From positions 10,417,537 through 10,481,536 of the forward strand of contig NC_134107.1 of the NCBI RefSeq assembly GCF_040939455.1: 64,000 bases of DNA. Direction: 5' to 3'. The stretch comes from Microcebus murinus. Its lineage: Eukaryota; Chordata; Mammalia; Primates; Cheirogaleidae. Positions within the stretch are counted from its first letter, which is position 1; the number at the start of each line of letters is the position of its first letter. The notes beneath the pieces were generated by a model, which was given only the letters and a program-made list of their open reading frames with translations, ran no database searches and was not told the origin of the DNA. This document shows, in pieces, positions 34,776 to 46,800 of the stretch. The translations under genes and the position numbers were made by a program.

Positions 34776-37700
34776 GGACGTGGGGTGGCCAAGAGAGCCC
34801 TCTCTGCACGGGTGTGAGCTCCACCCCACTCCCACCCCACCCTGCTGCAGCTGGGACGTGGGAGACAAAATGCCCACCTCGCCCAGCTGGCTTCACTGGT
34901 GCCGGAGTGTGTGTGTCACGGGAGAGGGACGTCAAAGGGCTCCCGTCTGGACAGCACTCCAACCCGAAGCTCCGTGCTGTCATCCTCTTTGGGGTCAGCT
35001 CCCTGGCCCATCGACTAAGGGCCCAGGAAGGCCTTGTCTAACCGGAAGGACGGATGCTCTGTAGACCAGAGCACGGCTGTGGTCCTGGGCACCGGCAGTG
35101 ACGTGCGGTCCCACAAACGCTAGAGCACCTTCTTACTCACTGTTAACTTGAACCCCACAAAGTCCCCCGAGGCGGCAGTTGGAACCGTCACCGCCACGTT
35201 GTAGGTGGGCACAGTGGCTCCACTACGGTGCCTGGGCACGACAGTGACGAGCTGGCACTCACGTCCCGGCTCCTGACTCCCAGCCCAGGGCTCCCTGCCC
35301 CATCTGGGGCCAGAGCAAGGTGCCCAAGACCTCACCTGCGTGAAGGCGCCTCATGCCTGCGGTATCTCAGAACGACGCCCTCCTGCAGGCGAGGCGGCAG
35401 GGGCCGTGCCCACGCCCCACAGGGAGGACGAGTCTGAAGTCCCCCCCCCCCGCCAGCTGCCCACGTCTTCCCTGTGTTCCGGCTATGAGCAACCAGATGG
35501 AATTCCAACCAACCCTTACTGCGAGGGCCAAATCGCTTAATTCTCCACATCACTAAAGTGGTATGTGGGTGACTTGAGCCATTTCCCAGCCATCACGGGC
35601 GAGAGGGACTGGCCTACACACTGAACTTTCTCTCCATTCATTCATTTGTTCTCCAGGGGCCGAGTGGGTGGGCCGTGAGCCGGGCACCGTGTGGGTCTCC
35701 AGACTGAGAACCCGAGATGCAGACGCAGGCCTCGAGGAGCCCACAGTGGACAGGGCAGCAGCACCGTGGGGTGCACTGCTGCGTGTCCACTGGCCAGGCA
35801 CGGAGAAAGCTCTGCGGGGACGTTCGGGGCAGAATTGATGCCACACAGACCAGCGATGCAACTGGACGGGCACCGGGTGGCCCCGGCTGCAGCCTCAGGG
35901 CTGGACCAGGACAAAGGCACGGGTGGGAGCCTGTGCACGGGCCCCCGTGGCCACCCCAGGGGAGACAGAGGGGCGGGCTGATGCGCGGAGTCATGGGAGA
36001 ATTAGAGATGTCAGGGGGCTGGATCACCCAGACCTGGGGACCTGCAGAAAACGGGCGCACGCAGAGGATGAGCGGAAGGAGGTGAGAGCTGCTGGCCTGG
36101 GGCCCGGGTGGCGTCCAGCACAGGAGGCCCCGAGCTCTGAGCGTCAGGTTGGCCACCCTACACCTTACTGGCCGGGCTGACGGTCGTGTTTTACACGTGA
36201 AGGCTCAGACCGCCGTCCTCCCCGTACCACCAATGTCGGCTCCCTCTCCAGCTTCCCGGGACCGCGCAGAGGACACGCAAATCAGCCTACACACGTGTCC
36301 TTTACAGCTCGCCCTGCCTCTGTTGTCCTGGTGACGGCACCCCTCAGGAGGCACCTGGGGGACTTGGGACTATGAGGAATGTCCCATCTCGCTGGCTGCA
36401 GCTACTCCTGTGCGGAGGGGCGTGGGGCGCTGGCTGGGACGATCGCAGGGCAGCCTTTAGCGGGCTTCAGAGAAGATGGTCAGATCCACCCGCCCGAGCA
36501 AGGGACCAGACCGGCCAGCGCAGGAGGAGGAATGACACATGCCCTGAGCAGGCACACGGTGCACTGAAGTCTAGAAGGCCCTGCCATCTCCATGCGACCC
36601 TCCTTGTCGACGTGAGCACCTGTCTCCTGGCTGCCGTCCACTTGGGGCGGGAGGGTCCCCAAGGCTGGCATTACTTTCCCCAGGAGAGGGGGCTGGGCAC
36701 CGGCCCGAAGCTGCTGCGATCCCCCCAATACCAAGGCCATCCGCCCGTTCCATCTACCTGGACCCCCCAACGCCAGCTGCGCCTCAGCTTCCCACGGTGG
36801 GGTTCAGGGCAACAAAAGCAATTTGGGTAAATGACAGACTTTCCAGAGGCCCCACTGGGCTCTGCCAGACATGGCCGGACCCTCCAGCTCAGCCCCCACC
36901 TGTGCAAGGTGAGGGCTGCCGGCCCATCCCCGGAGGGCGGCAGCGTCCAGCCCGACAGCCAGCGGGTAGCAAGGCAGGAGGCTCTCCTCTCTGCCCAGCT
37001 AAACCCACCCAGGAAACGTCCCTCTGATGGCGGGACGGCCAGACGTTCCCTCCTGGCAGGTGAGGCTGGGGCAGCCCCCAGGGCTGGCTGCAGGTCCTGA
37101 AATACGTCAAGAGCCGTTCTGAACCTGGACGGGGCCCATCGCCACCTGGCAGCTGGCAGGGACCTCTGGTTGTGGGTGACAGGGTGGCGGACTCCTGGAT
37201 TCCGGGAAAGTTCTCAGAAAGGTGGCCCAGCCATGCCAGTGGGCGCCACCAGAGGGCGCCATGCCCAGCCCGGGGAGCAGGGGCGGGCGGGGAAAGACCC
37301 AGACCATGTGCAGCTACAGTGGTTCCCACCCTCCCCGGAGCCCAGGGAGAAGGACAGAACTGTAAAAATCAAACAGGAAGAAAGAGACAGGCAGCGCAGG
37401 GATGGAAGAACTGTGGGAAATGAAAACATGGGCAGGAGAGACCTCAGGGGAAGACAGGACCTCGGGCAGGTGTGCAGCGTCCTCCCCCACCCCGCAGGGA
37501 CAGCCCTGCCACAGGCTCCGGCTCGCCCGGGACGGCCCAGGGAGCCCCCACCTTCCAGGGGCGTGCCTGTGCCCAGCCCACACGGCGGCCCCCAAGACCC
37601 CTTGGAGCCCCTCCTGGGGGCACGTTGCTGGAACGCCAGCTCCCAGGACAGGCCGGGCCGGGCAAGCTCCGTGGAGCCCACTCGGCCCCTTGTGGGTGAC

Positions 37701-38249
37701 CCACCCCTGCTCCGCGCTGGGGCGCTCCTCTACGCGGGAGGTGGGCCCTGCCCAGACCTCCAGCCCGGCTGGGAGGAGCCTGGGGGCCCTGGGTGGGCTC
37801 GGCCCCATCTCGGCTGCACCTGAGGACCTGGCCTGAGGCTGGATCAGGCCTCGCTGCCGCGTCCACTGTGTTCCTGGCTGCGTGTCTGCACCTCAGGCGG
37901 CTGTTTGGGCCGGCAGGCTCTGGCCGTGATGTGTGTGGAGCGGCCGGTCTTCCCCGTGAGCAGAGAACCCACGGAGGGGACACGGGCCTGGGCCAGCGCC
38001 CGCCTGCCCTGGACACTATGTTTCTCTCCCACCTGGCTGTCTCGGCTTCCGCCTCTTAGCCCAAGCTGGCATCCACCACCTGGACGGTGGCACCCGCTGC
38101 CTCCATCCCCTGCCCCGAGGTGGCCGGTTATGGTCTTCCTGAATCATCCGTGATGACAGTGTGGCATTCCTGAGAGTGGCAGACATGTGCGCAGAGCCTG
38201 TGACTGCTCCTATGACCAGATACGGACGTCAGCACGCGGCAGGCGTGAG

Positions 38250-38400
38250 ATCCCACTTCACCCTCCTCACAGACCTGGGATGGAGGCGTGTATCACTCGG
38301 TCCCGTTTTACACATGAGAAACTGAGGCACAGAATAGTCAGGTGACTTGCCCAAAGCCACATGTCATGTAGGCAGTGCTGGGGGCAGACCCAGAGGCTGG
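38250..38400 (-). mobile_element. MIR SINE
   Basis: TTTTACACATGAGAAACTGA, GGCACAGAATAGTCAGGTGA and CTTGCCCAAAGCCACATGTC are the reverse MIR core. Confidence 0.85.
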
Positions 38401-39609
38401 CACAAGCTGGGGGATGGGCGGATGGGGGCCGACCCCATGACAGGGCCCGAAGGAGGAGGAAGCGCAGAGGATCCCCTAACCCTACCTCCCAGTCCTGACG
38501 ACAACCCAGGGCACCCTCCCCACAAGTGTCCCCTGAGCAGCGGTCAGCCAGGCCACTCTGCCCCAGGAACCAGGAAAGAGTTGGCTTTTCTGCAAGAGCA
38601 GGGAGACCCACGAGGGAGGGGCTGGCTCAGAGCTTCGAGGACAAACCAGAGCAGAGGGGTCTGCCCACCTCCTGGACCCCCAAAGGCCATGGGCTGTGCT
38701 GCAAGGCCTTGTGTCATAGCCCCCATCCCCTGGGCTACCTTGAACGGCCACTGCCCTGCCCGAATTAAGGCTGTTTCCGTGCCTGGGCACAGATGTGAAG
38801 AGCCAGGCCCTGGCTCTGCAGCCAGGAAGCAGATGGCTCCAGTGCGAGCCCCATGCTGTGCCCGGCCTGCAGGACACTCAGACCCAAGTGCGGTCAGCGT
38901 GCCGGCCCACCTGCCCTGGATGGCCCACCGACGCCCATGTGCCTGACATGGACCTGGCACCTGGAAAGTGCTCAGGTAACCGCTGCCTGAGTGGTTAGCA
39001 CCACAGGAACCCGCCCCCTTGTCCCCCTCTCTGTGCAAAGACCCATCGGCACCCCCAGGGCACATGGCCCTGTGCACCAGCGCAGCACCACAGTCCCCAC
39101 CCTCATCCTGGGGTGGCCTCCAGGTGACACCTAGAGCAGCCGCTGCCTCCGATGCTCCATCCCACCTACCCGCCCTGCAGGCAAACGCCCCCCATGTGGT
39201 CCCATCAGAGGGGAAGCCAGGGCTGCCAGCAGGCCCCGGTTGGGACAGTGGTGCCCTGTGGGAGGGACCCGCCAGCTTATCAGTACCCCCTACCCGAAAG
39301 GGCTCTTCTCATGGTGCAGCCACTGTCACCAACAAGGAGGCAGAGGACATGGGACAGGCAGGAAGCTGGGGACCAAGCCAAGGGAGGCAGGCAGACAGGT
39401 CAGGGTCCCCCAGCAAGGACAGCACTCACTGACTTGGGACAGGCAGCAGCCCACAGTTAGGGGACCAGCCACCCTAAGGTTTGCACTGAAAATCCCATAT
39501 CCCAGGCAAATCCGGACAGTTGGGCACCCTACCCGATGGTCCTGGGTGACAAAGGGGACAGTCTTGCCGAGCTCTGGGCCTTGGGCTGGACTTGGATGTG
39601 AGCTCTAGG

Positions 39610-39800
39610 GACCAGTGTGCACTGAGCACTCACTACTAGGGCAAGGCCCTGCGCCAGGCGCGTGGCCTGAACTCGGTGGTTTCTTCTCGAGCACAACCTG
39701 GAGTTGGTCTTGCGGGCTCCTTACTTAGTTCGTAGTTGACCAGGATGAGACACAGGGTGGGCAACTTGCCCGAGGTCACTGGGCTGCTCCATGGCCCGTG
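39610..39800 (-). mobile_element. MIR SINE, degenerate
   Basis: GGTGGGCAACTTGCCCGAGG with TCACTGGGCTGCTCC on the right and ACTGAGCACTCACTACTAGG on the left suggest a nearly full reverse MIR. Confidence 0.55.
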
Positions 39801-39813
39801 CGGGAGCACGTTT

Positions 39814-39835
39814 GCGTGTGTGCGCACACACGTAC
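39814..39835. repeat. Alternating purine-pyrimidine palindrome
   Basis: CGTGTGTGCGCACACACG at 39815-39832 is a perfect 18 bp palindrome, and strict purine-pyrimidine alternation extends over 39814-39835. Such DNA can adopt Z-form or extrude a small cruciform. Confidence 0.9.
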
Positions 39836-40854
39836 CTCCCCACACACCTGCACGGGACATCGGGGACACTCACACGGGGTCCCCACAATAAGCCCAGTTG
39901 CTTTTCTCTGTTCACAGCTTTTCCCTGTTGAGCTGGCGCAGGTCCCTGGTCACGCTGCCTTCGCTGCCTTATTAGATTTTGTGCTGGGGGAAGGGGACTC
40001 GCTCTTTTTAAAATTATAGTCATGATTCCGGCTAAGTGTGCGAGGTGGAATTGGCTTCCTCGGGGGAATACTTCAATTTAGCTTTCAACTGTTCTTAGCA
40101 CCTGGGCCTTCTCCCCCGGGGTTACTCCAAGTGAGAATCTAGACCAGAGCCGGGGCGCCGCCTCGCCGGGCGCCCGTGAGAAGCGTCCGTGGGCTGCAAG
40201 GCTGAGGGCCAGCCTCGACCCGCCAAGCGGCAGGGAGAACCGGGTCCTTGCGGGGACGTCCCCCTGCTCCCTCCCCGGCCGCAGTCCCGAGACCTGGCCT
40301 GCCCATCGTGGTCGCAGCAATCAGCCCCTCCCGGGCCACAAGAGGCACTCGCCCTGCCTGGAACTCACGGCGGGCGGGCAGGACGGAGCCCTCCTCGGGG
40401 CACCTCCCTGACATCCCTGATCTCAGCAAGATTCCCTGCAGCCAGGCGCGGGACCCCAGGTGGCTTCAGAGGCCAGGAGGAGATGAGGAGGAGGCCGACG
40501 GGGCAGAGTCAGGGGCTGAGCACTGAGTGCCACCATCTCCAGACACACTGTGCCCACCCGGACGACACAGGCCTGCAGGCCCACGCCTGAGTGAGCACCA
40601 CGCCTGCGAACCCCAGAACCAGGGGCCCCGAGTCCGCCCTCTCCTCCAGTCTGCCTGACCCAGGAGCTGGCACAGTGAGCTCACGGAGCAGCTGTGCCCG
40701 GGTGAGAGCCCGGAGGTGTCAGCAGCAACGAAGACTGTCCCTGCTGCTGACGCTTTCCCAGCCCAGACCAGTGCCCACCCGGCCTCCAGGCTCAACAATG
40801 AGTTGACTCCTGGGAAGTCCCTTCCTTGCCTGGAAATTCTGGAAGGCAGCATGA

Positions 40855-41215
40855 CAAGGCTGAAAGTGTGCTTGGGAGTTGGTACTCTGAGTGCGAATCC
40901 AGATCCCAGCCGTCTAGGAGGCAGGAGAGTCGGGGGAGGCCCAGGACCCAGGGTCAGACGCCCGAGGGTGGGTGCTGCCCAAGACGCCACGGGCAGGGCC
41001 CCGCTCTGCCCTCCCACGTCCTTGTCTATAGACTGGGAAATGGGGTGCCCATCACCTGGGGCTGCGTCAGAGACTAAGTCACCCTCCGTGCACCTGCCGT
41101 GCCAGGCATACAGTCCCCGACGACAGCACTACGGAGACAGCCCGTCTCCAGTGCCCTGGGCTGGCCTGAGCCTCAGTGTTCTCATCTGTGCCAGAGACTC
41201 TCACTGCTACTAATG
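40855..41215 (+). mobile_element. One or two MIR-like fragments
   Basis: GCGAATCCAGATCCCAGC, CTATAGACTGGGAAATGGGG and later TGAGCCTCAGTGTTCTCATC TGTGCC are MIR core pieces separated by unrelated bases. Confidence 0.5.
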
Positions 41216-41640
41216 TGCGCGCTCAATTTGGTCACGGAGTGCCTGCAGGCTTCAAACGTGGCACCTGGGAGAGTGTGCAGCACATACCAGGCTCCGGGCC
41301 TGGCCTCCTCCCCTCCTGATGTTTCGCTTTGGGGACCAAGAAGTCAATGCACAAGGAAAGGCAACGAGGGCCCAGACACCAGTGGCACCCCGACAACCCC
41401 GGGAAGCTCGGCCCAGCCTCCCACGCCTGCCCGGAGCCACGCCCGTGGCATGCGGCTCAGGAGGTCCAGGCAGGCGCGGTGGGCAGACTTGGCCTTTCAA
41501 GTTCCCTCGACATCCGGGTTGGAATAAAGCAGAGTTCCTGCTCGACCTCTGTCCACGCCCCAGGTTGGAGGACCAGGACCCAGGTGGCAGGTGGAGGGCC
41601 CCTCCCCTCGTCCCCACGGGAGCCCGGCTGCCGCCCTTAC

Positions 41641-41947
41641 CCGACGTGCCGGTGCCTCTTGCCATCCTCGCCCGCAACCAGCCTGTTGAGCGAGGGGGAC
41701 CGGCTGCGGGGCCCGGGGATGTAGTTCCCGATGGTCTTCACGGCGCCATCGGGCCTGCCGGGCGTCGGCTGCAGCAGCTGCGGCGAGAGGCTGCGGTGGG
41801 AGGCGGCCGGCGGGCAGACGGCCCACTCGGGCACGCTGGCGTTGAGGTTGTTGTCGCTGTTGGAGCGCAGCAGCACCCGGGGGGCGGCCAGCGTGTTGGG
41901 GGGCCTCCGCCTCCGGTTGGAGTACGCCGGCGCCTCTCGGAAGGGCA
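41641..41947 (-). CDS. SHANK2: SHANK2 exon 2, linker between ankyrin and SH3 regions
   Basis: The exon reads from VPFREAPAYSNRRRR to GEDGKRHRHVG: the last two bases of Val, 101 full codons, and the first two bases of Gly. The acceptor is a pyrimidine tract ending CCCCACAG and the donor is GTAAGG. It encodes a basic, Ser/Pro-rich, probably disordered linker. Blocks PNTLAAPRVLL, RSNSDNNLN, SHRSLSPQLLQ and PGPRSRSPSLNRL match known SHANK2 closely. RSNSDN and RSRSPS look like basophilic phosphorylation sites; this is inference. Compared with human SHANK2 as I recall it, the middle (NASVPEWAVCPPAA) and the end are diverged and a few residues are missing before HVG. Both long and short isoforms would use this exon. 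Confidence 0.95.
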
Positions 41948-42320
41948 CTGTGGGGAGAGGACACAGGTGGGTGAGTGGCTCTGAGCGGCGGTCGGCGCCC
42001 GCCTGCACGCGCCCACGCCCCCATGCGAGCCGGGGGAGGGGGCTGTGAGTTCTGTGCCCTGTCCCCAGCGGGACCCCACCAGGCCAGAACTCATCAGCCC
42101 TGACACAGAAGCAGAGACAGGTGGGGACCCGGCACATCCCCGCCGCAGGGAGACTCAAGCCAGCGCTGCACATGGAAGGGACGCGGGGTCCCAGCTTCCA
42201 CCCGGGCAGCCCAGCGGACGCCGCTGCCAGCCCCGACCCGTGTGGAGATGGGCCGCCCCATCCCACAGCGCAGTCGGGACCCTGGGCTGGGGCGAAGCTC
42301 CTCTTCCTGAGCTTGGCCCC

Positions 42321-42704
42321 TGTGACGGGCTGAGCTGTGACACCCGCCCCCACGGCATTTGTCTAGGTCCTGACCCCGGCCCCCCGTGTCTCAGAATGCG
42401 ACGGTATTTGGAGAAGGGTCTTCGTGGAGGGATCGAGGGTAGGTGGTCACTAGGGTGGGCCCTAATCTGAGAGGACTGGTGTCCCTGTAAGAGGAGGAGG
42501 TCAGGACGAGGAAACACACACAGAGGGATGGCCACAGAGGACACAGGCAGAAGTGGCCATCCGCAAGCCAAGGAGGCCTCGGAAGGGACCAACCCTGAGA
42601 CACCTTCATCTCCGACTTCCGGCCCCCGGCCCCTGCGACAGTGCATGTCTGGTGTTCAAGCCGCCCGTCTGTGGTGCCCGTCACGGCAGCCCGAGCAAAC
42701 CCAC
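42321..42704 (+). mobile_element. MaLR-type (MLT1-like) solo LTR in intron 1
   Basis: GCGACGGTATTTGGAGAAGG, GGTGGGCCCTAATCTGAGAG, TGGTGTCCCTGTAAGAGG, GAGACACCTTCATCTCCGAC and CACGGCAGCCCGAGCAAACC give the family order. It is solo and in plus orientation. Confidence 0.85.
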
Positions 42705-43299
42705 GGACTCCGGATTACTGGTCACCGGGAGGCCACCTCCCCCTCACCACGAGTGCCCCCTTCCCCTGTGCCATCAGCCTGGTCACGGGGGAGGGCGGGG
42801 TGGACACGCCTCATCTGGCTTCCAGCGGAGCTCTAGCTGGCACAGCGCCCTCGCTGTCCCAATTCAGTGTGCCCAGGGGCTCAGAACAGGGGCGGCAGCC
42901 CCCAGGAGCCCTGAGGGGTGGCAGCCACGTCACACCGGCCTGGGCTGCTCAGAGGGCTGGAGCCCGGGACAGCGGCCACGCTTTCCAAGAAGAGCACCCC
43001 CAGGAACTCGGCCCTCCGAGCCGCAGGGCAACGGCAGGTGCCACTGACTGCCTGGGACACCAGGCTCTTCCCGGCTCTCTGATGCCCAAGGCGGCTTTTC
43101 CCACTGGCCACGGGATTCACACCCCGGGAGTGGAAGCCCCACTGGCTCTGCCGTTCACACTGCCCAGGGCCAGCGCTGCCACTCGGCCAACAGGAAGCTG
43201 CAAGGCAAGAGAAAGCCACGTCCTCCCAGGGGGCGTGAACCGGGGAAGAGACCTTAACGCCTCCAAGGAGAAGAATGTCACAAGTAATTCAGGACACGA

Positions 43300-45055
43300 G
43301 TGGCACTGGCAGAGCTCATGGGGACAGAGGTGGCAAAGGCAGAGCTCGCGGGGACAGAGGTGGCGCTGGCAGAGCTCATGGGGACAGAGGTGGCAAAGGC
43401 AGAGCTCATGGGGACAGAGGTGGCACTGGCAGAGCTCATGGGGACAGAGGTGGCAAAGGCAGAGCTCGCGGGGACAGAGGTGACAAAGGCAGAGCTCATG
43501 GGGACAGAGGTGGCACTGGCAGAGCTCGCGGGGACAGAGGTGGTGCTGGCAGAGCTCACTAGTGACAGAGGTGGCACTGGCAGAGCTCATGGGGACAGAG
43601 GTGGCACTGGCAGAGCTCACAGGGGACAGAGGCGGCACTGGCAGAGCTCAGGGGGACAGAGGTGGCACTGGCAGAGCTCAGGGGGACAGAGGTGGCACTG
43701 GCAGAGCTCATGGGGACAGAGGTGGCACTGGCAGAGCTCGCGGGGATAGAGGTGGCGCTGGCAGAGCTCACTAGTGACAGAGGTGGCACTGGCAGAGCTC
43801 ACAGGGGACAGAGGTGGCACTGGCAGAGCTCACTAGTGACAGAGGTGGCACTGGCAGAGCTCATGGGGACAGAGGTGGCAAAGGCAGAGCTCGCGGGGAC
43901 AGAGGTGGCGCTGGCAGAGCTCACTAGTGACAGAGGTGGCACTGGCAGAGCTCATGGGGACAGAGGTGGCAAAGGCAGAGCTCGCGGGGACAGAGGTGGC
44001 GCTGGCAGAGCTCACTAGTGACAGAGGTGGCACTGGCAGAGCTCATGGGGACAGAGGTGGCAAAGGCAGAGCTCGCGGGGACAGAGGTGGCACCGGCAGA
44101 GCTCACTAGTGACAGAGGTGGCACTGGCAGAGCTCACAGGGGACAGAGGTGGCACTGGCAGAGCTCACAGGGGACAGAGGCGGCACTGGCAGAGCTCAGG
44201 GGGACAGAGGTGGCACTGGCAGAGCTCAGGGGGACAGAGGTGGCACTGGCAGAGCTCACTAGTGACAGAGGTGGCACTGGCAGAGCTCGCGGGGACAGAG
44301 GTGGCAAAGGCAGAGCTCGCGGGGACAGAGGTGGCGCTGGCAGAGCTCGCGGGGACAGAGGTGGCGCTGGCAGAGCTCACTAGTGACAGAGGTGGCACTG
44401 ACAGAGCTCGCGGGGACAGAGGTGGCAAAGGCAGAGCTCGCGGGGACAGAGGTGGCACTGGCAGAGCTCACAGGGGACAGAGGTGGCGCTGGCAGAGCTC
44501 GCGGGGACAGAGGTGGCAAAGGCAGAGCTCGCGGGGACAGAGGTGGCACTGGCAGAGCTCTCGGGGACAGAGGTGGCGCTGGCAGAGCTCGCGGGGACAG
44601 AGGTGGCAAAGGCAGAGCTCGCGGGGACAGAGGTGGCACTGGCAGAGCTCACAGGGGACAGAGGCGGCACTGGCAGAGCTCACTAGTGACAGAGGTGGCA
44701 CCGGCAGAGCTCTCGGGGACAGAGGTGGCACCGGCAGAGCTCGCGGGGACAGAGGTGGCACCGGCAGAGCTCGCGGGGACAGAGGTGGCACCGGCAGAGC
44801 TCGCGGGGACAGAGGTGGCACTGGCAGAGCTCACAGGGGACAGAGGTGGCACTGGCAGAGCTCGCGGGGACAGAGGTGGCACCGGCACAGCTCTCGCGGA
44901 CAGAGGTGGCACTGGCAGAGCTCATGGGGACAGAGGTGGCACTGGCACAGCTCTCGCGGACAGAGGTGGCACCGGCAGAGCTCATGGGGACAGAGGTGGC
45001 ACCGGCACAGCTCTCACGGACAGAGGTGGCACTGGCACAGCTCGAGGGAGACAGC
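43300..45055. repeat. 30/31 bp minisatellite in SHANK2 intron 1
   Basis: About 57 copies of a unit GGGACAGAGGTGGCACTGGC plus AGAGCTCATG. Variants change the ACTGGC part (AAAGGC, GCTGGC, ACCGGC) and the junction (ATG, GCG, ACAGG, ACTAGTG); the last two add one base. Every standard unit carries the palindrome GAGCTC. Copies near the right end are diverged (ACAGCTCTCGCGG). Long open frames in several phases are by-products of the 30 bp period. Confidence 0.98.
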
Positions 45056-46439
45056 CGTGACCCAGCGCACCCTCCCCACCTCCCCAAGTGAGGGCAGCCC
45101 AGGAGAACAGAGCCGCGGCCGAGCCTGGGGGCCGCGGAGAAAGGCACAGGCTCCCTGGGGACGCACGCTTGGCTCACACAGTCGGGCTTCAGCACAGCTG
45201 GGGAGAATTTGGAAGTGACGCGTGCGGGAGGTCACAGCCTCCCCAGTTAGGGAGCGGCACACGCACTCTCATCTGCTTGCTCTGAAGCCTTTTGTCTGGG
45301 AGGACACGCCGCCACGCCGCCTGGGCTCTTCAGCGGGGACTGTCATCCTCCCTCCGCTCCTCCAAGCACAGGGCTTCCCGAACACCGAGGGGAGGGAAAG
45401 GCTGGCAGCCTCCGCCCTGGATGCCTCCAGCTCAGGGCCAGAGGCCACCTCTCGAGGAGCGTGGCCAGGTCCACAGCGGTCACCCTGAGAAAGACCTCCT
45501 CCTGGGGACGGTCCCTAAGTTTGTGTTCTGCTGGTCACGAGTGAAAACCACATCAGTTTCCCTCCCTCTGAGAGGGCAGAGGCTAAAAAATAACTTGTGG
45601 AATGATGGTGCGTCCATGGAGGCTTTGGAAAACGCAACTGGCTAAGAGAGCTTCCGGGTGATCCGGGAACTGCCTGCCACGGTGGGTGGGGTGGGGTGGC
45701 TTGAAGGACCTTGCAAAGGGCTGGCGAGCCCACAGTCTCAGAGAGCAGCTGTCTGTCATGTACAGAGACCACAGGCTGGGGGACCACATCGGTGTGACAG
45801 TCAGAACCACAAGCAGAAACAGCAAGCGGAGGGCAGGCCCAGAGCCCCCCGGCCTCCCGGACAAGGCTGGGGCTCTCCCTGACCACGTGGAAGGGCCCCC
45901 ACGTGGCTCCCGGTCAAGGAAACTCTGCCTCCCACAACTGACACTGCCTCACGCCGAGCCTCCCTGGCCCCTGACAATGCAGCCAGTTCTCTTTCTCTGG
46001 CCCATGTACCTGGGGAAGGTGCTAACACCCTTCACAGCCAAGCATGGACACCTGGGGAGAGTCCCGCCCTCTCCCCCACCAAGATAAACACACCAGCAAA
46101 GAAAAGTCTACGAAACAACAGGACACACACAGAATTAACCTAACACCATAAGCCCCAGGTGAAATTTTCATGCTGTTCATGGCTTATAAAAATTGAAGTC
46201 CCAGATGGTACATTTTGGTGAATAATGTCAGAAAATAGGTACAGATCAAAAACTGGTTTTTTTTTTAAACATATAAATTCCAAAGAATCAGTTTGAAGAA
46301 TGGAGACTTGCAGAGGGAGAAGAATTCATGGGGTGGGGGACACCCTCAAATGATTAAAGGGTACGAGAACTGGGGCATTTTCAAAGACATTTGCCCTGAA
46401 CAGCCTGCAGCTCGCTCACATGGAACCACATAGGTGACA

Positions 46440-46800
46440 TTAGGGCGAACATTTTAATGAAAATTACCTCGCTTAATTAGCAAGATTCATATTAAATTAG
46501 TTTCTGGAGCACTGAAATTTCTTCAGTGTTCATTTTATGATGAGCTTGGGCTTGGAAATACCTTCCTAATTTCTTTAAAGTGACATCTTCATCAGTCTTC
46601 AGGCTTCACACAATGAGAGCTCTCTGACAAAACTAATCTAACTGGAGCCATCCACGGAAAAGATGATTTTTTTGTGTGTGTGAAAAGGGTTAAAAATAAC
46701 TCTTTTCCTGTCTGAAAACGATTAATATTCCACCCAACTGTTTCCTTCTTTCAGGCAATCTGCAAACTCTTAAGTGGGTGGATATTTTCTTAGCTGTCTG
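46440..46800. promoter_or_regulatory. Possible conserved element in SHANK2 intron 1
   Basis: AT-rich unique sequence about 600-900 bp inside intron 1 from exon 1, with TTAATTAGC, TTAAATTAG and GATTAATATTCC motifs and no repeat. It could be an enhancer of the internal promoter; this is inference. Confidence 0.3.

Larger units (their letters stand above)
30270..41640 (-). other. SHANK2 intron 2 (11,371 bp)
   Basis: The intron between exon 2 and exon 3 begins GTAAGG and ends CCACCCAG. It contains MIR-like pieces at about 33110, 34695, 38250, 39610 and 40855, two CCAT-type arrays at 33752-34218 and 34522-34650 with an Alu remnant between them, a perfect alternating palindrome at 39815-39832, and an L1 3' end at 30425-30915. 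Stretches 30920-33100, 34780-38240 and 41230-41640 are GC-rich unique DNA in which I recognise nothing. The many open frames there show no known protein. Confidence 0.9.

Noticed and set aside
35120..35335. Possible exon reading PTYNVAVTVPTAASGDFVGFK on the minus strand
   Set aside because: Looks protein-like for about 30 residues, but it does not match SHANK2, and no convincing splice pair places it in the transcript.
39455..39535. Short DNA-transposon-like piece ending GGACAGTTGGGCACCCTA
   Set aside because: It resembles a known terminal repeat over about 40 bases only, too short and diverged to name.
43300..45055. CRISPR-like array
   Set aside because: Units are contiguous without unique spacers, and the genome is mammalian.
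43300..45055. CTCF-site array in the minisatellite
   Set aside because: GAGGTGGCACTGGCAG partly resembles the CTCF core but misses key positions; only a motif scan could settle it.
44109..45218. Open frame of 369 codons and several others of 100-280 codons across 43300-45060
   Set aside because: They arise because the minisatellite unit is a multiple of three. The peptides are pure repeats and exist in several frames on both strands.
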